NCBI RefSeq assembly: GCF_040115645.1
Contig: NW_027096008.1
Span: forward strand, 930,001 to 994,000
Direction: 5' to 3'
Length of the DNA: 64,000 bases
Origin: Euwallacea fornicatus
Lineage: Eukaryota > Arthropoda > Insecta > Coleoptera > Curculionidae
Every line of letters begins with the position of its first letter. Within the stretch, counting starts at the first letter, position 1. Under the pieces are notes generated by a model. That model saw only the letters and a list, made by a program, of their open reading frames with translations. It was not told where the DNA came from and did not search any database. The position numbers were made by a program, and so were the translations under genes. Below, piece by piece: positions 26,731 through 39,754 of the stretch.

Positions 26731-28664
26731 CCAAGAAAAATAGTACTTTATGTGCTCAAACACACAACTTTTGTGACTTTTCAAACTTTGAAGCTCGATA
26801 GCTTCGGCAAATGAGGACCAAATTTGTTAAACAGAGTGTCAAATTAATCAGCTCGACGAGATTTTGAATATGTCACAACACATCATAATTGCATCTTGTT
26901 GAATTTCCAAGAAAAATAGTACTTTATGTGCTCAAACACACATATTTTGTGACTTTTAAAACTCTGAAGCTCGATAACTTTGGCAAATGTTGACCAAATT
27001 TGTTACACAAAGTGTCAAAGTAATCACCTCAACGAGATTTTGAAGATGTCACAACACATCATGATTACATCTTGTTGAACTTCCAAGAAAAATAGTACTT
27101 TATGTGCTCAAACACAGATATTTTGTGACTTTTCAAACTTTGAAGCTCGATAACTTCGGCAAATGTGGACCAAATTTCTTAAACAAAGTGTCAAATTAAT
27201 CAGCTCATCGAGATTTTGAAGATGTCACAAAACATCATGATTACATCTTTTTGAATTTCCAAGAAAAATAGTACTTTATGTGCTCAAACACAGATATTTT
27301 GTGACTTTTCAAACTTTGAAGCTCGATAACTTTGGCAAATGTTGACCAAATTTGTTAAACAAAGTGTCAAATTAATCAGGTCGACGAGATTTTGAATATG
27401 TCACAACACATCATGATTGCATCTTGTTGAATTTCCAAGAAAAATAGTACTTTATGTGCTCAAACACACATATTTTGTGACTTTTCAAACTTTGAAGCTC
27501 GATAACTTTGGCAAAAGTGGACCAAATTTGTTAACCAAAGTGTCAAATTAATCAGCTCGACGAGATCTTTAAAATGACAGAACAATTCATGATTGCATCT
27601 TGTTGAATTTCCAAGAAAAATAGTACTTTATGTGCTCAAACACACAACTTTTGTGACTTTTCAAACTTTGAAGCTCGATAGCTTCGGCAAATGAAGACCA
27701 AATTTGTTAAACAAAGTGTCAAATTAATCAGCTCGACAAGGTTATGAAGATGTCACAACACACCATGATTACATCTTGTTGAACTTCCAAGAAAAATAGT
27801 ACTTTATGTGCTCAAACACACAACTTTTGTGACTTTTCAAACTTTGAAGCTCGATAGCTTCGGCAAATGAAGACCAAATTTGTTAAACAAAGTGTCAAAT
27901 TAATCAGCTCGACAAGGTTATGAAGATGTCACAACACACCATGATTACATCTTGTTGAACTTCCAAGAAAAATAGTACTTTATATGCTCAAACACACAAC
28001 TTTTGTGACTTTTCAAACTTTGAAGCTCGATAGCTTCGGCAAATGAAGACCAAATTTGTTAAACAAAGTGTCAAATTAATCAGCTCGACGAGATTTTGAA
28101 TATGTCACAACACATCATGATTGCATCTTGTTGAATTTCCAAGAAAAATAGTACTTTATGTGCTCAAACACACAACTTGTGTGACTTCAAATTTTGAAGC
28201 TCGATAGCTTCGGCAAATGAAGACCAACTTTGTTAAACAAAGTGTCAAATTAATTAGCTCGACGAGATTTTGAATATGTCCCAACACATCATGATTGCAT
28301 CTTGTTGAATTTCCAAGAAAAATAGTACTTTATGTGCTCAAACACACATATTTTGTGACTTTTCAAACTTTGAAGCTCGATAACTTCGGCAAATGTGGAC
28401 CAAAGTTCTTAAACAAAGTGTCAAATTAATCAGCTCATCGAGATTTTGAAGATGTCACAAAACATCATGATTGCATCTTGTTGAATTTCCAAGAAAAATA
28501 GTACTTTATATGCTCAAACACACATATTTTGTGACTTTTCAAACTTTGAAGCTCGATAACTTTGGCAAATGTGGACCAAATTTGTTAACCAAAGTGTCAA
28601 ATTAATCAGCTCGACGAGATCTTTAAAATGACACAACAATTCATAATTGCGTCTTGTTGAATTT
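26731..28664 (+). repeat. Mosaic stretch of 11 monomers
   Basis: Monomers of several types with one 174-bp copy at 28139. The GATATTTTGTG variant first appears here (near 27,117 and 27,293) and is later common from 46.6 kb. The end of the stretch, 28,313-28,664, resembles 17,6xx and 25,2xx of the 7.5-kb unit: CAAAGTTCTTAAAC and CATAATTGCGTC monomers follow one another. It therefore appears to be a further partial copy of that unit joined at a new place. Confidence 0.82.
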
Positions 28665-31600
28665 CCAAGAAAAATAGTACTTTATGTGCTCAAACACACA
28701 TATTTTGTGATTTTTCAAACTTTGAAGCTCGACAGCTTCGGCAAATGAAGACCAAATTTGTTAAACAAAGTGTCAAATTAATCAGCTCGACGTGATTTTG
28801 AATATGTCACAACACATCATGATTGCATCTTGTTGAATTTCCAAGAAAAATAGTACTTTATGTGCTCAAACACACAACTTTTGTGACTTTGCAAATTTTG
28901 AAGCTCGATAGCTTCAGCAAATGAGGACCAAATTTGTTAACCAAAGTGTCAAATTAATCAGCTCGACGAAATCTTTAAAATGGCACAACAATTCATAATT
29001 GCATCTTGTTGAATTTCCAAGAAAAATAGTACTTTATATGCTCAAACACACATATTTTGTGACTTTTCAAACTTTGAAGCTCGATAACTTTGGCAAATGT
29101 GGACCAAATTTGTTAACCAAAGTGTCAAATTAATCAGCTCGACGAGATCTTTAAAATGGCACAACAATTCATAATTGCATCTTGTTGAATTTCCAAGAAA
29201 AATAGTACTTTATGTGCTCAAACACACAACTTTTGTGACTTTTCCAATTTTGAAGCTCGATAACTTTGGCAAATGTGGACCAAATTTGTTAACCAAAGTG
29301 TCAAATTAATCAGCTCGACGAGGTCTTTAAAATGGCAAAACAATTCATAATTGCATCTTGTTGAATTTCCAAGAAAAATAATACTTTATATGCTCAAACA
29401 CACATATTTTGTGACTTTTCAAACTTTGAAGCTCGATAACTTTGGCAAATGTGGACCAAATTTGTTAACCAAAGTGTCTAATTAATCAGCTCGACGAGAT
29501 CTTTAAAATGACACAACAATTCATAATTGCATCTTGTTGAATTTCCAAGAAAAATAGTACTTTATGTGCTCAAACACACAACTTTTGTGACTTTTCAAAC
29601 TTTGAAGCTCGATAGCTTCGGCAAATGAAGACCAAATTTGTTAAACAAAGTGTCAAATTAATCAGCTCGACGAGATTTTGAATATGTCACAACACATCAT
29701 GATTGCATCTTGTTGAATTTCCAAGAAAAATAGTACTTTATGTGCTCAAACACACAACTTTTGTGACTTTTCAAACTTTGAAGCTCGATAGCTTCGGCAA
29801 ATGAGGACCAAATTTGTTAAACAGAGTGTAAAATTAATCAGCTCGACGAGATTTTGAATATGTCACAACACATCATGATTGCATCTTGTTGAATTTCCAA
29901 GAAAAGTAGTACTTTATGTGCTCAAACACACAACTTTTGTGACTTTTCAAACTTTGAAGCTCGATAGCTTCGGCAAATGAGGACCAAATTTGTTAAACAG
30001 AGTGTAAAATTAATCAGCTCGACGAGATTTTGAATATGTCACAACACATCATGATTGCATCTTGTTGAATTTCCAAGAAAAATAGTACTTTATGTGCTCA
30101 AACACACATATTTTGTGACTTTTCAAACTTTGAAGCTCGATAACTTTGGCAAAAGTGGACCAAATTTGTTAACCAAAGTGTCAAATTAATCAGCTCGACG
30201 AGATCTTTAAAATGACACAACAATTCATGATTGCATCTTGTTGAATTTCCAAGAAAAATAGTACTTTATGTGCTCAAACACACAACTTTTTGTGACTTTT
30301 CAAACTTTGAAGCTCGATAGCTTCGGCAAATGAAGACCAAATTTGTTAAACAAAGTGTCAAATTAATCAGCTCGACAAGGTTATGAAGATGTCACAACAC
30401 ACCATGATTACATCTTGTTGAACTTCCAAGAAAAATAGTACTTTATATGCTCAAACACACAACTTTTGTGACTTTTCAAACTTTGAAGCTCGATAACTTC
30501 GGCAAATGAGGACCAAATTTGTTAAACAGAGTGTAAAATTAATCAGCTCGACGAGATTTTGAATATGTCACAACACATCATGATTGCATCTTGTTGAATT
30601 TCCAAGAAAAGTAGTACTTTATGTGCTCAAACACACATATTTTGTGACTTTTCAAACTTTGAAGCTCGATAACTTTGGCAAATGTGGACCAAATTTGTTA
30701 ACCAAAGTGTCTAATTAATCAGCTCGACGAGATTTTGAATATGTCACAACACATCATGATTGCATCTTGTTGAATTTCCAAGAAAAATAGTACTTTATGT
30801 GCTCAAACACACATATTTTGTGACTTTTCAAACTTTGAAGCTCGATAACTTTGGCAAAAGTGGACCAAATTTGTTAACCAAAGTGTCAAATTAATCAGCT
30901 CGACGAGATCTTTAAAATGACACAACAATTCATGATTGCATCTTGTTGAATTTCCAAGAAAAATAGTACTTTATGTGCTCAAACACACAACTTTTGTGAC
31001 TTTTCAAACTTTGAAGCTCGATAGCTTCGGCAAATGAGGACCAAATTTGTTAAACAGAGTGTAAAATTAATCAGCTCGACGAGATTTTGAATATGTCACA
31101 AAACATCATGATTGCATCTTGTTGAATTTCCAAGAAAAATAGTACTTTATATGCTCAAACACACATATTTTGTGACTTTTCAAACTTTGAAGCTCGATAG
31201 CTTCGGCAAATGAAGACCAAATTTGTTAACCAAAGTGTCAAATTAATCAGCTCGACGAGATCTTTAAAATGACACAACAATTCATAATTGCATCTTGTTG
31301 AATTTCCAAGAAAAATAGTACTTTATGTGCACAAACACACAACTTTTGTGACTTTTCCAATTTTGAAGCTCGATAACTTTGGCAAATGTGGACCAAATTT
31401 GTTAACCAAAGTGTCAAATTAATCAGCTCGACGAGATCTTTAAAATGGCACAACAATTAATAATTGCATCTTGTTGAATTTCCAAGAAAAATAGTACTTT
31501 ATATGCTCAAACACACATATTTTGTGACTTTTCAAACTTTGAAGCTCGATAACTTTGGCAAATGTGGACCAAATTTGTTAACCAAAGTGTCTAATTAATC

Positions 31601-32185
31601 AGCTCGACGAGATCTTTAAAATGGCACAACAATTCATAATTGCATCTTGTTGAATTTCCAAGAAAAATAGTACTTTATATGCTCAAACACACATATTTTG
31701 TGACTTTTCAAACTTTGAAGCTCGATAGCTTCGGCAAATGAAGACCAAATTTGTTAAACAAAGTGTCAAATTAATCAGCTCGACAAGGTTATGAAGATGT
31801 CACAACACACCATGATTACATCTTGTTGAACTTCCAAGAAAAATAGTACTTTATGTGCTCAAACACACATATTTTGTGACTTTTCAAATTTTGAAGCTCG
31901 ATAACTTCGGCAAATGAGGACCAAATTTGTTAAACAGAGTGTCAAATTAATCAGCTCGACGAGATTTTGAATATGTCACAACACATCATAATTGCATCTT
32001 GTTGAATTTCCAAGAAAAATAGTACTTTATGTGCTCAAACACACATATTTTGTGACTTTTAAAACTCTGAAGCTCGATAACTTTGGCAAATGTTGACCAA
32101 ATTTGTTACACAAAGTGTCAAAGTAATCACCTCAACGCGATTTTGAAGATGTCACAACACATCATGATTACATCTTGTTGAACTT
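28665..32185 (+). repeat. 3,521-bp (20-monomer) tandem repeat, copy 1
   Basis: The segment matches 32,186-35,882. Markers include GTGATTTTTC with CTCGACAGC (28709/32230), CTTCAGCAAATG near 28914/32435, GAAAAGTAG monomers, the 177-bp monomer (30249/33770) and the GTGCACAAAC monomer. Its last monomer carries the AACGCGAT variant (32134). It holds one of the accidental minus-strand open frames (31247-31456). Confidence 0.92.
30249..30425 (+). repeat. Long (177-bp) monomer subtype, 6 copies in the window
   Basis: One extra T in the first T-run (CAACTTTTTGTG in place of CAACTTTTGTG) makes this monomer 177 bp. The rest is the GATAGC / TGAAG / AAGGTTATGAAG type. Starts of the six copies are 30249, 33770, 48555, 55594, 59289 and 63336. 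The 3,521-bp and 3,695-bp spacings among them again reflect segmental duplication of a single original mutation. Confidence 0.95.
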
Positions 32186-35100
32186 CCAAGAAAAATAGTA
32201 CTTTATGTGCTCAAACACACATATTTTGTGATTTTTCAAACTTTGAAGCTCGACAGCTTCGGCAAATGAAGACCAAATTTGTTAAACAAAGTGTCAAATT
32301 AATCAGCTCGACGTGATTTTGAATATGTCACAACACATCATGATTGCATCTTGTTGAATTTCCAAGAAAAATAGTACTTTATGTGCTCAAACACACAACT
32401 TTTGTGACTTTGCAAATTTTGAAGCTCGATAGCTTCAGCAAATGAGGACCAAATTTGTTAACCAAAGTGTCAAATTAATCAGCTCGACGAAATCTTTAAA
32501 ATGGCACAACAATTCATAATTGCATCTTGTTGAATTTCCAAGAAAAATAGTACTTTATATGCTCAAACACACATATTTTGTGACTTTTCAAACTTTGAAG
32601 CTCGATAACTTTGGCAAATGTGGACCAAATTTGTTAACCAAAGTGTCAAATTAATCAGCTCGACGAGATCTTTAAAATGGCACAACAATTCATAATTGCA
32701 TCTTGTTGAATTTCCAAGAAAAATAGTACTTTATGTGCTCAAACACACAACTTTTGTGACTTTTCCAATTTTGAAGCTCGATAACTTTGGCAAATGTGGA
32801 CCAAATTTGTTAACCAAAGTGTCAAATTAATCAGCTCGACGAGGTCTTTAAAATGGCACAACAATTCATAATTGCATCTTGTTGAATTTCCAAGAAAAAT
32901 AATACTTTATATGCTCAAACACACATATTTTGTGACTTTTCAAACTTTGAAGCTCGATAACTTTGGCAAATGTGGACCAAATTTGTTAACCAAAGTGTCT
33001 AATTAATCAGCTCGACGAGATCTTTAAAATGACACAACAATTCATAATTGCATCTTGTTGAATTTCCAAGAAAAATAGTACTTTATGTGCTCAAACACAC
33101 AACTTTTGTGACTTTTCAAACTTTGAAGCTCGATAGCTTCGGCAAATGAAGACCAAATTTGTTAAACAAAGTGTCAAATTAATCAGCTCGACGAGATTTT
33201 GAATATGTCACAACACATCATGATTGCATCTTGTTGAATTTCCAAGAAAAATAGTACTTTATGTGCTCAAACACACAACTTTTGTGACTTTTCAAACTTT
33301 GAAGCTCGATAGCTTCGGCAAATGAGGACCAAATTTGTTAAACAGAGTGTAAAATTAATCAGCTCGACGAGATTTTGAATATGTCACAACACATCATGAT
33401 TGCATCTTGTTGAATTTCCAAGAAAAGTAGTACTTTATGTGCTCAAACACACAACTTTTGTGACTTTTCAAACTTTGAAGCTCGATAGCTTCGGCAAATG
33501 AGGACCAAATTTGTTAAACAGAGTGTAAAATTAATCAGCTCGACGAGATTTTGAATATGTCACAACACATCATGATTGCATCTTGTTGAATTTCCAAGAA
33601 AAATAGTACTTTATGTGCTCAAACACACATATTTTGTGACTTTTCAAACTTTGAAGCTCGATAACTTTGGCAAAAGTGGACCAAATTTGTTAACCAAAGT
33701 GTCAAATTAATCAGCTCGACGAGATCTTTAAAATGACACAACAATTCATGATTGCATCTTGTTGAATTTCCAAGAAAAATAGTACTTTATGTGCTCAAAC
33801 ACACAACTTTTTGTGACTTTTCAAACTTTGAAGCTCGATAGCTTCGGCAAATGAAGACCAAATTTGTTAAACAAAGTGTCAAATTAATCAGCTCGACAAG
33901 GTTATGAAGATGTCACAACACACCATGATTACATCTTGTTGAACTTCCAAGAAAAATGGTACTTTATGTGCTCAAACACACAACTTTTGTGACTTTTCAA
34001 ACTTTGAAGCTCGATAGCTTCGGCAAATGAAGACCAAATTTGTTAAACAAAGTGTCAAATTAATCAGCTCGACAAGGTTATGAAGATGTCACAACACACC
34101 ATGATTACATCTTGTTGAACTTCCAAGAAAAATAGTACTTTATATGCTCAAACACACAACTTTTGTGACTTTTCAAACTTTGAAGCTCGATAACTTCGGC
34201 AAATGAGGACCAAATTTGTTAAACAGAGTGTAAAATTAATCAGCTCGACGAGATTTTGAATATGTCACAACACATCATGATTGCATCTTGTTGAATTTCC
34301 AAGAAAAGTAGTACTTTATGTGCTCAAACACACATATTTTGTGACTTTTCAAACTTTGAAGCTCGATAACTTTGGCAAATGTGGACCAAATTTGTTAACC
34401 AAAGTGTCTAATTAATCAGCTCGACGAGATTTTGAATATGTCACAACACATCATGATTGCATCTTGTTGAATTTCCAAGAAAAATAGTACTTTATGTGCT
34501 CAAACACACATATTTTGTGACTTTTCAAACTTTGAAGCTCGATAACTTTGGCAAAAGTGGACCAAATTTGTTAACCAAAGTGTCAAATTAATCAGCTCGA
34601 CGAGATCTTTAAAATGACACAACAATTCATGATTGCATCTTGTTGAATTTCCAAGAAAAATAGTACTTTATGTGCTCAAACACACAACTTTTGTGACTTT
34701 TCAAACTTTGAAGCTCGATAGCTTCGGCAAATGAGGACCAAATTTGTTAAACAGAGTGTAAAATTAATCAGCTCGACGAGATTTTGAATATGTCACAAAA
34801 CATCATGATTGCATCTTGTTGAATTTCCAAGAAAAATAGTACTTTATATGCTCAAACACACATATTTTGTGACTTTTCAAACTTTGAAGCTCGATAGCTT
34901 CGGCAAATGAAGACCAAATTTGTTAACCAAAGTGTCAAATTAATCAGCTCGACGAGATCTTTAAAATGACACAACAATTCATAATTGCATCTTGTTGAAT
35001 TTCCAAGAAAAATAGTACTTTATGTGCACAAACACACAACTTTTGTGACTTTTCCAATTTTGAAGCTCGATAACTTTGGCAAATGTGGACTAAATTTGTT

Positions 35101-35882
35101 AACCAAAGTGTCAAATTAATCAGCTCGACGAGATCTTTAAAATGGCACAACAATTAATAATTGCATCTTGTTGAATTTCCAAGAAAAATAGTACTTTATA
35201 TGCTCAAACACACATATTTTGTGACTTTTCAAACTTTGAAGCTCGATAACTTTGGCAAATGTGGACCAAATTTGTTAACCAAAGTGTCTAATTAATCAGC
35301 TCGACGAGATCTTTAAAATGGCACAACAATTCATAATTGCATCTTGTTGAATTTCCAAGAAAAATAGTACTTTATATGCTCAAACACACATATTTTGTGA
35401 CTTTTCAAACTTTGAAGCTCGATAGCTTCGGCAAATGAAGACCAAATTTGTTAAACAAAGTGTCAAATTAATCAGCTCGACAAGGTTATGAAGATGTCAC
35501 AACACACCATGATTACATCTTGTTGAACTTCCAAGAAAAATAGTACTTTATGTGCTCAAACACACATATTTTGTGACTTTTCAAATTTTGAAGCTCGATA
35601 ACTTCGGCAAATGAGGACCAAATTTGTTAAACAGAGTGTCAAATTAATCAGCTCGACGAGATTTTGAATATGTCACAACACATCATAATTGCATCTTGTT
35701 GAATTTCCAAGAAAAATAGTACTTTATGTGCTCAAACACACATATTTTGTGACTTTTAAAACTCTGAAGCTCGATAACTTTGGCAAATGTTGACCAAATT
35801 TGTTACACAAAGTGTCAAAGTAATCACCTCAACGCGATTTTGAAGATGTCACAACACATCATGATTACATCTTGTTGAACTT
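32186..35882 (+). repeat. 3,697-bp (21-monomer) tandem repeat, copy 2
   Basis: Copy 2 equals copy 1 plus one monomer. The offset is 3,521 bp up to the 177-bp monomer at 33770 and 3,697 bp after it (AACGCGAT 32134/35831). The extra monomer begins at 33947 and carries AATGGTAC with an AAGGTTATGAAG 3' half, like its neighbour, so it probably arose by one-monomer slippage or unequal exchange. A single difference, GGACTAAATTTG near 35,089, lies in the accidental open frame copy. Confidence 0.92.
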
Positions 35883-37994
35883 CCAAGAAAAATAGTACTT
35901 TATGTGCTCAAACACACAACTTTTGTGACTTTTCAAACTTTGAAGCTCGATAGCTTCGGCAAATGAGGACCAACTTTGTTACACAGAGTGTCAAATTAAT
36001 CAGCTCGACGAGATTTTGAATATGTCCCAACACATCATGATTGCATCTTGTTGAATTTCCAAGAAAAATAGTACTTTATATGCTCAAACACACATATTTT
36101 GTGACTTTTCAAACTTTGAAGCTCGATAGCTTCGGCAAATGAAGACCAAATTTGTTAACCAAAGTGTCAAATTAATCAGCTCGACGAGATCTTTAAAATG
36201 ACACAACAATTCATGATTGCATCTTGTTGAATTTCCAAGAAAAATAGTACTTTATGTGCTCAAACACACAACTTTTGTGACTTTTCAAACTTTGAAGCTC
36301 GATAGCTTCGGCAAATGAGGACCAAATTTGTTAAACAGAGTGTAAAATTAATCAGCTCGACGAGATTTTGAATATGTCACAAAACATCATGATTGCATCT
36401 TGTTGAATTTCCAAGAAAAATAGTACTTTATATGCTCAAACACACATATTTTGTGACTTTTCAAACTTTGAAGCTCGATAACTTTGGCAAATGTGGACCA
36501 AATTTGTTAACCAAAGTGTCTAATTAATCAGCTCGACGAGATCTTTAAAATGGCACAACAATTCATAATTGCATCTTGTTGAATTTCCAAGAAAAATAGT
36601 ACTTTATATGCTCAAACACACATATTTTGTGACTTTTCAAACTTTGAAGCTCGATAGCTTCGGCAAATGAAGACCAAATTTGTTAAACAAAGTGTCAAAT
36701 TAATCAGCTCGACAAGGTTATGAAGATGTCACAACACACCATGATTACATCTTGTTGAACTTCCAAGAAAAATAGTACTTTATGTGCTCAAACACACATA
36801 TTTTGTGACTTTTCAAATTTTGAAGCTCGATAACTTCGGCAAATGAGGACCAAATTTGTTAAACAGAGTGTCAAATTAATCAGCTCGACGAGATTTTGAA
36901 TATGTCACAACACATCATAATTGCATCTTGTTGAATTTCCAAGAAAAATAGTACTTTATGTGCTCAAACACACATATTTTGTGACTTTTAAAACTCTGAA
37001 GCTCGATAACTTTGGCAAATGTTGACCAAATTTGTTACACAAAGTGTCAAAGTAATCACCTCAACGCGATTTTGAAGATGTCACAACACATCATGATTAC
37101 ATCTTGTTGAACTTCCAAGAAAAATAGTACTTTATGTGCTCAAACACACAACTTTTGTGACTTTTCAAACTTTGAAGCTCGATAGCTTCGGCAAATGAGG
37201 ACCAAATTTGTTAAACAGAGTGTCAAATTAATCAGCTCGACGAGATTTTGAATATGTCCCAACACATCATGATTGCATCTTGTTGAATTTCCAAGAAAAA
37301 TAGTACTTTATATGCTCAAACACACATATTTTGTGACTTTTCAAACTTTGAAGCTCGATAACTTTGGCAAATGTGGACCAAATTTGTTAACCAAAGTGTC
37401 AAATTAATCAGCTCGACGAGATCTTTAAAATGACACAACAATTCATAATTGCGTCTTGTTGAATTTCCAAGAAAAATAGTACTTTATGTGCTCAAACACA
37501 CATATTTTGTGACTTTTCAAACTTTGAAGCTCGACAGCTTCGGCAAATGAAGACCAAATTTGTTAAACAAAGTGTCAAATTAATCAGCTCGACGTGATTT
37601 TGAATATGTCACAACACATCATGATTGCATCTTGTTGAATTTCCAAGAAAAATAGTACTTTATGTGCTCAAACACACAACTTTTGTGACTTTTCAAACTT
37701 TGAAGCTCGATAGCTTCGGCAAATGAGGACCAACTTTGTTACACAGAGTGTCAAATTAATCAGCTCGACGAGATTTTGAATATGTCCCAACACATCATGA
37801 TTGCATCTTGTTGAATTTCCAAGAAAAATAGTACTTTATGTGCACAAACACACAACTTTTGTGACTTTTCCAATTTTGAAGCTCGATAACTTTGGCAAAT
37901 GTGGACCAAATTTGTTAACCAAAGTGTCAAATTAATCAGCTCGACGAGATCTTTAAAATGGCACAACAATTAATAATTGCATCTTGTTGAATTT
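35883..37994 (+). repeat. Mosaic stretch of 12 monomers
   Basis: Twelve 176-bp monomers. AACGCGAT recurs at 37063, seven monomers after 35831. A rare GTTACACAGAG monomer occurs at 35981 and 37741, ten monomers apart. The GTGCACAAAC monomer occurs again near 37,842. The parts are reshuffled pieces of the 28.7-35.9 kb pair. Confidence 0.85.
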
Positions 37995-39754
37995 CCAAGA
38001 AAAATAGTACTTTATATGCTCAAACACACATATTTTGTGACTTTTCAAACTTTGAAGCTCGATAACTTTGGCAAATGTGGACCAAATTTGTTAACCAAAG
38101 TGTCTAATTAATCAGCTCGACGAGATCTTTAAAATGGCACAACAATTCATAATTGCATCTTGTTGAATTTCCAAGAAAAATAGTACTTTATATGCTCAAA
38201 CACACATATTTTGTGACTTTTCAAACTTTGAAGCTCGATAGCTTCGGCAAATGAAGACCAAATTTGTTAAACAAAGTGTCAAATTAATCAGCTCGACAAG
38301 GTTATGAAGATGTCACAACACACCATGATTACATCTTGTTGAACTTCCAAGAAAAATAGTACTTTATGTGCTCAAACACACATATTTTGTGACTTTTCAA
38401 ATTTTGAAGCTCGATAACTTCGGCAAATGAGGACCAAATTTGTTAAACAGAGTGTCAAATTAATCAGCTCGACGAGATTTTGAATATGTCACAACACATC
38501 ATAATTGCATCTTGTTGAATTTCCAAGAAAAATAGTACTTTATGTGCTCAAACACACATATTTTGTGACTTTTAAAACTCTGAAGCTCGATAACTTTGGC
38601 AAATGTTGACCAAATTTGTTACACAAAGTGTCAAAGTAATCACCTCAACGCGATTTTGAAGATGTCACAACACATCATGATTACATCTTGTTGAACTTCC
38701 AAGAAAAATAGTACTTTATGTGCTCAAACACACAACTTTTGTGACTTTTCAAACTTTGAAGCTCGATAGCTTCGGCAAATGATGACCAAATTTGTTAAAC
38801 AGAGTGTCAAATTAATCAGCTCGACGAGATTTTGAATATGTCCCAACACATCATGATTGCATCTTGTTGAATTTCCAAGAAAAATAGTACTTTATATGCT
38901 CAAACACACATATTTTGTGACTTTTCAAACTTTGAAGCTCGATAACTTTGGCAAATGTGGACCAAATTTGTTAACCAAAGTGTCAAATTAATCAGCTCGA
39001 CGAGATCTTTAAAATGACACAACAATTCATAATTGCGTCTTGTTGAATTTCCAAGAAAAATAGTACTTTATGTGCTCAAACACACATATTTTGTGACTTT
39101 TCAAACTTTGAAGCTCGATAGCTTCGGCAAATGAGGACCAAATTTGTTAACCAAAGTGTCAAATTAATCAGCTCGACGAGATCTTTAAAATGGCACAACA
39201 ATTCATAATTGCATCTTGTTGAATTTCCAAGAAAAATAGTACTTTATGTGCTCAAACACACATATTTTGTGACTTTTCAAACTCTGAAGCTCGATAACTT
39301 TGGCAAATGTGGACCAAATTTGTTAACCAAAGTGTCTAATTAATCAGCTCGACGAGATTTTGAATATGTCACAACACATCATGATTGCATCTTGTTGAAT
39401 TTCCAAGAAAAATAGTACTTTATGTGCTCAAACACACATATTTTGTGACTTTTCAAACTTTGAAGCTCGATAACTTTGGCAAAAGTGGACCAAATTTGTT
39501 AACCAAAGTGTCAAATTAATCAGCTCGACGAGATCTTTAAAATGACACAACAATTCATGATTGCATCTTGTTGAATTTCCAAGAAAAATAGTACTTTATA
39601 TGCTCAAACACACATATTTTGTGACTTTTCAAACTTTGAAGCTCGATAACTTTGGCAAATGTGGACCAAATTTGTTAACCAAAGTGTCTAATTAATCAGC
39701 TCGACGAGATCTTTAAAATGGCACAACAATTCATAATTGCATCTTGTTGAATTT
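37995..39754 (+). repeat. 1,760-bp (10-monomer) tandem repeat, copy 1
   Basis: Ten monomers that repeat in order at 39,755-41,514. Shared markers are TATATG with TCTAATTAATC in the first monomer, AACGCGAT (38647/40407) and CATAATTGCGTC in the sixth. Differences include ATGATGACC against ATGAGGACC near 38,780, and AAACTCTG against AAACTTTG near 39,283. Confidence 0.9.

Noticed and set aside
31247..31456. Minus-strand 69-residue open frame, with copies at 34944-35153, 37760-37969 and 44800-45009
   Set aside because: It lies wholly in satellite monomers, starts at a non-ATG codon, exists only through one base change that removes a stop, and has no recognisable domain. All copies are explained by duplication of the DNA.
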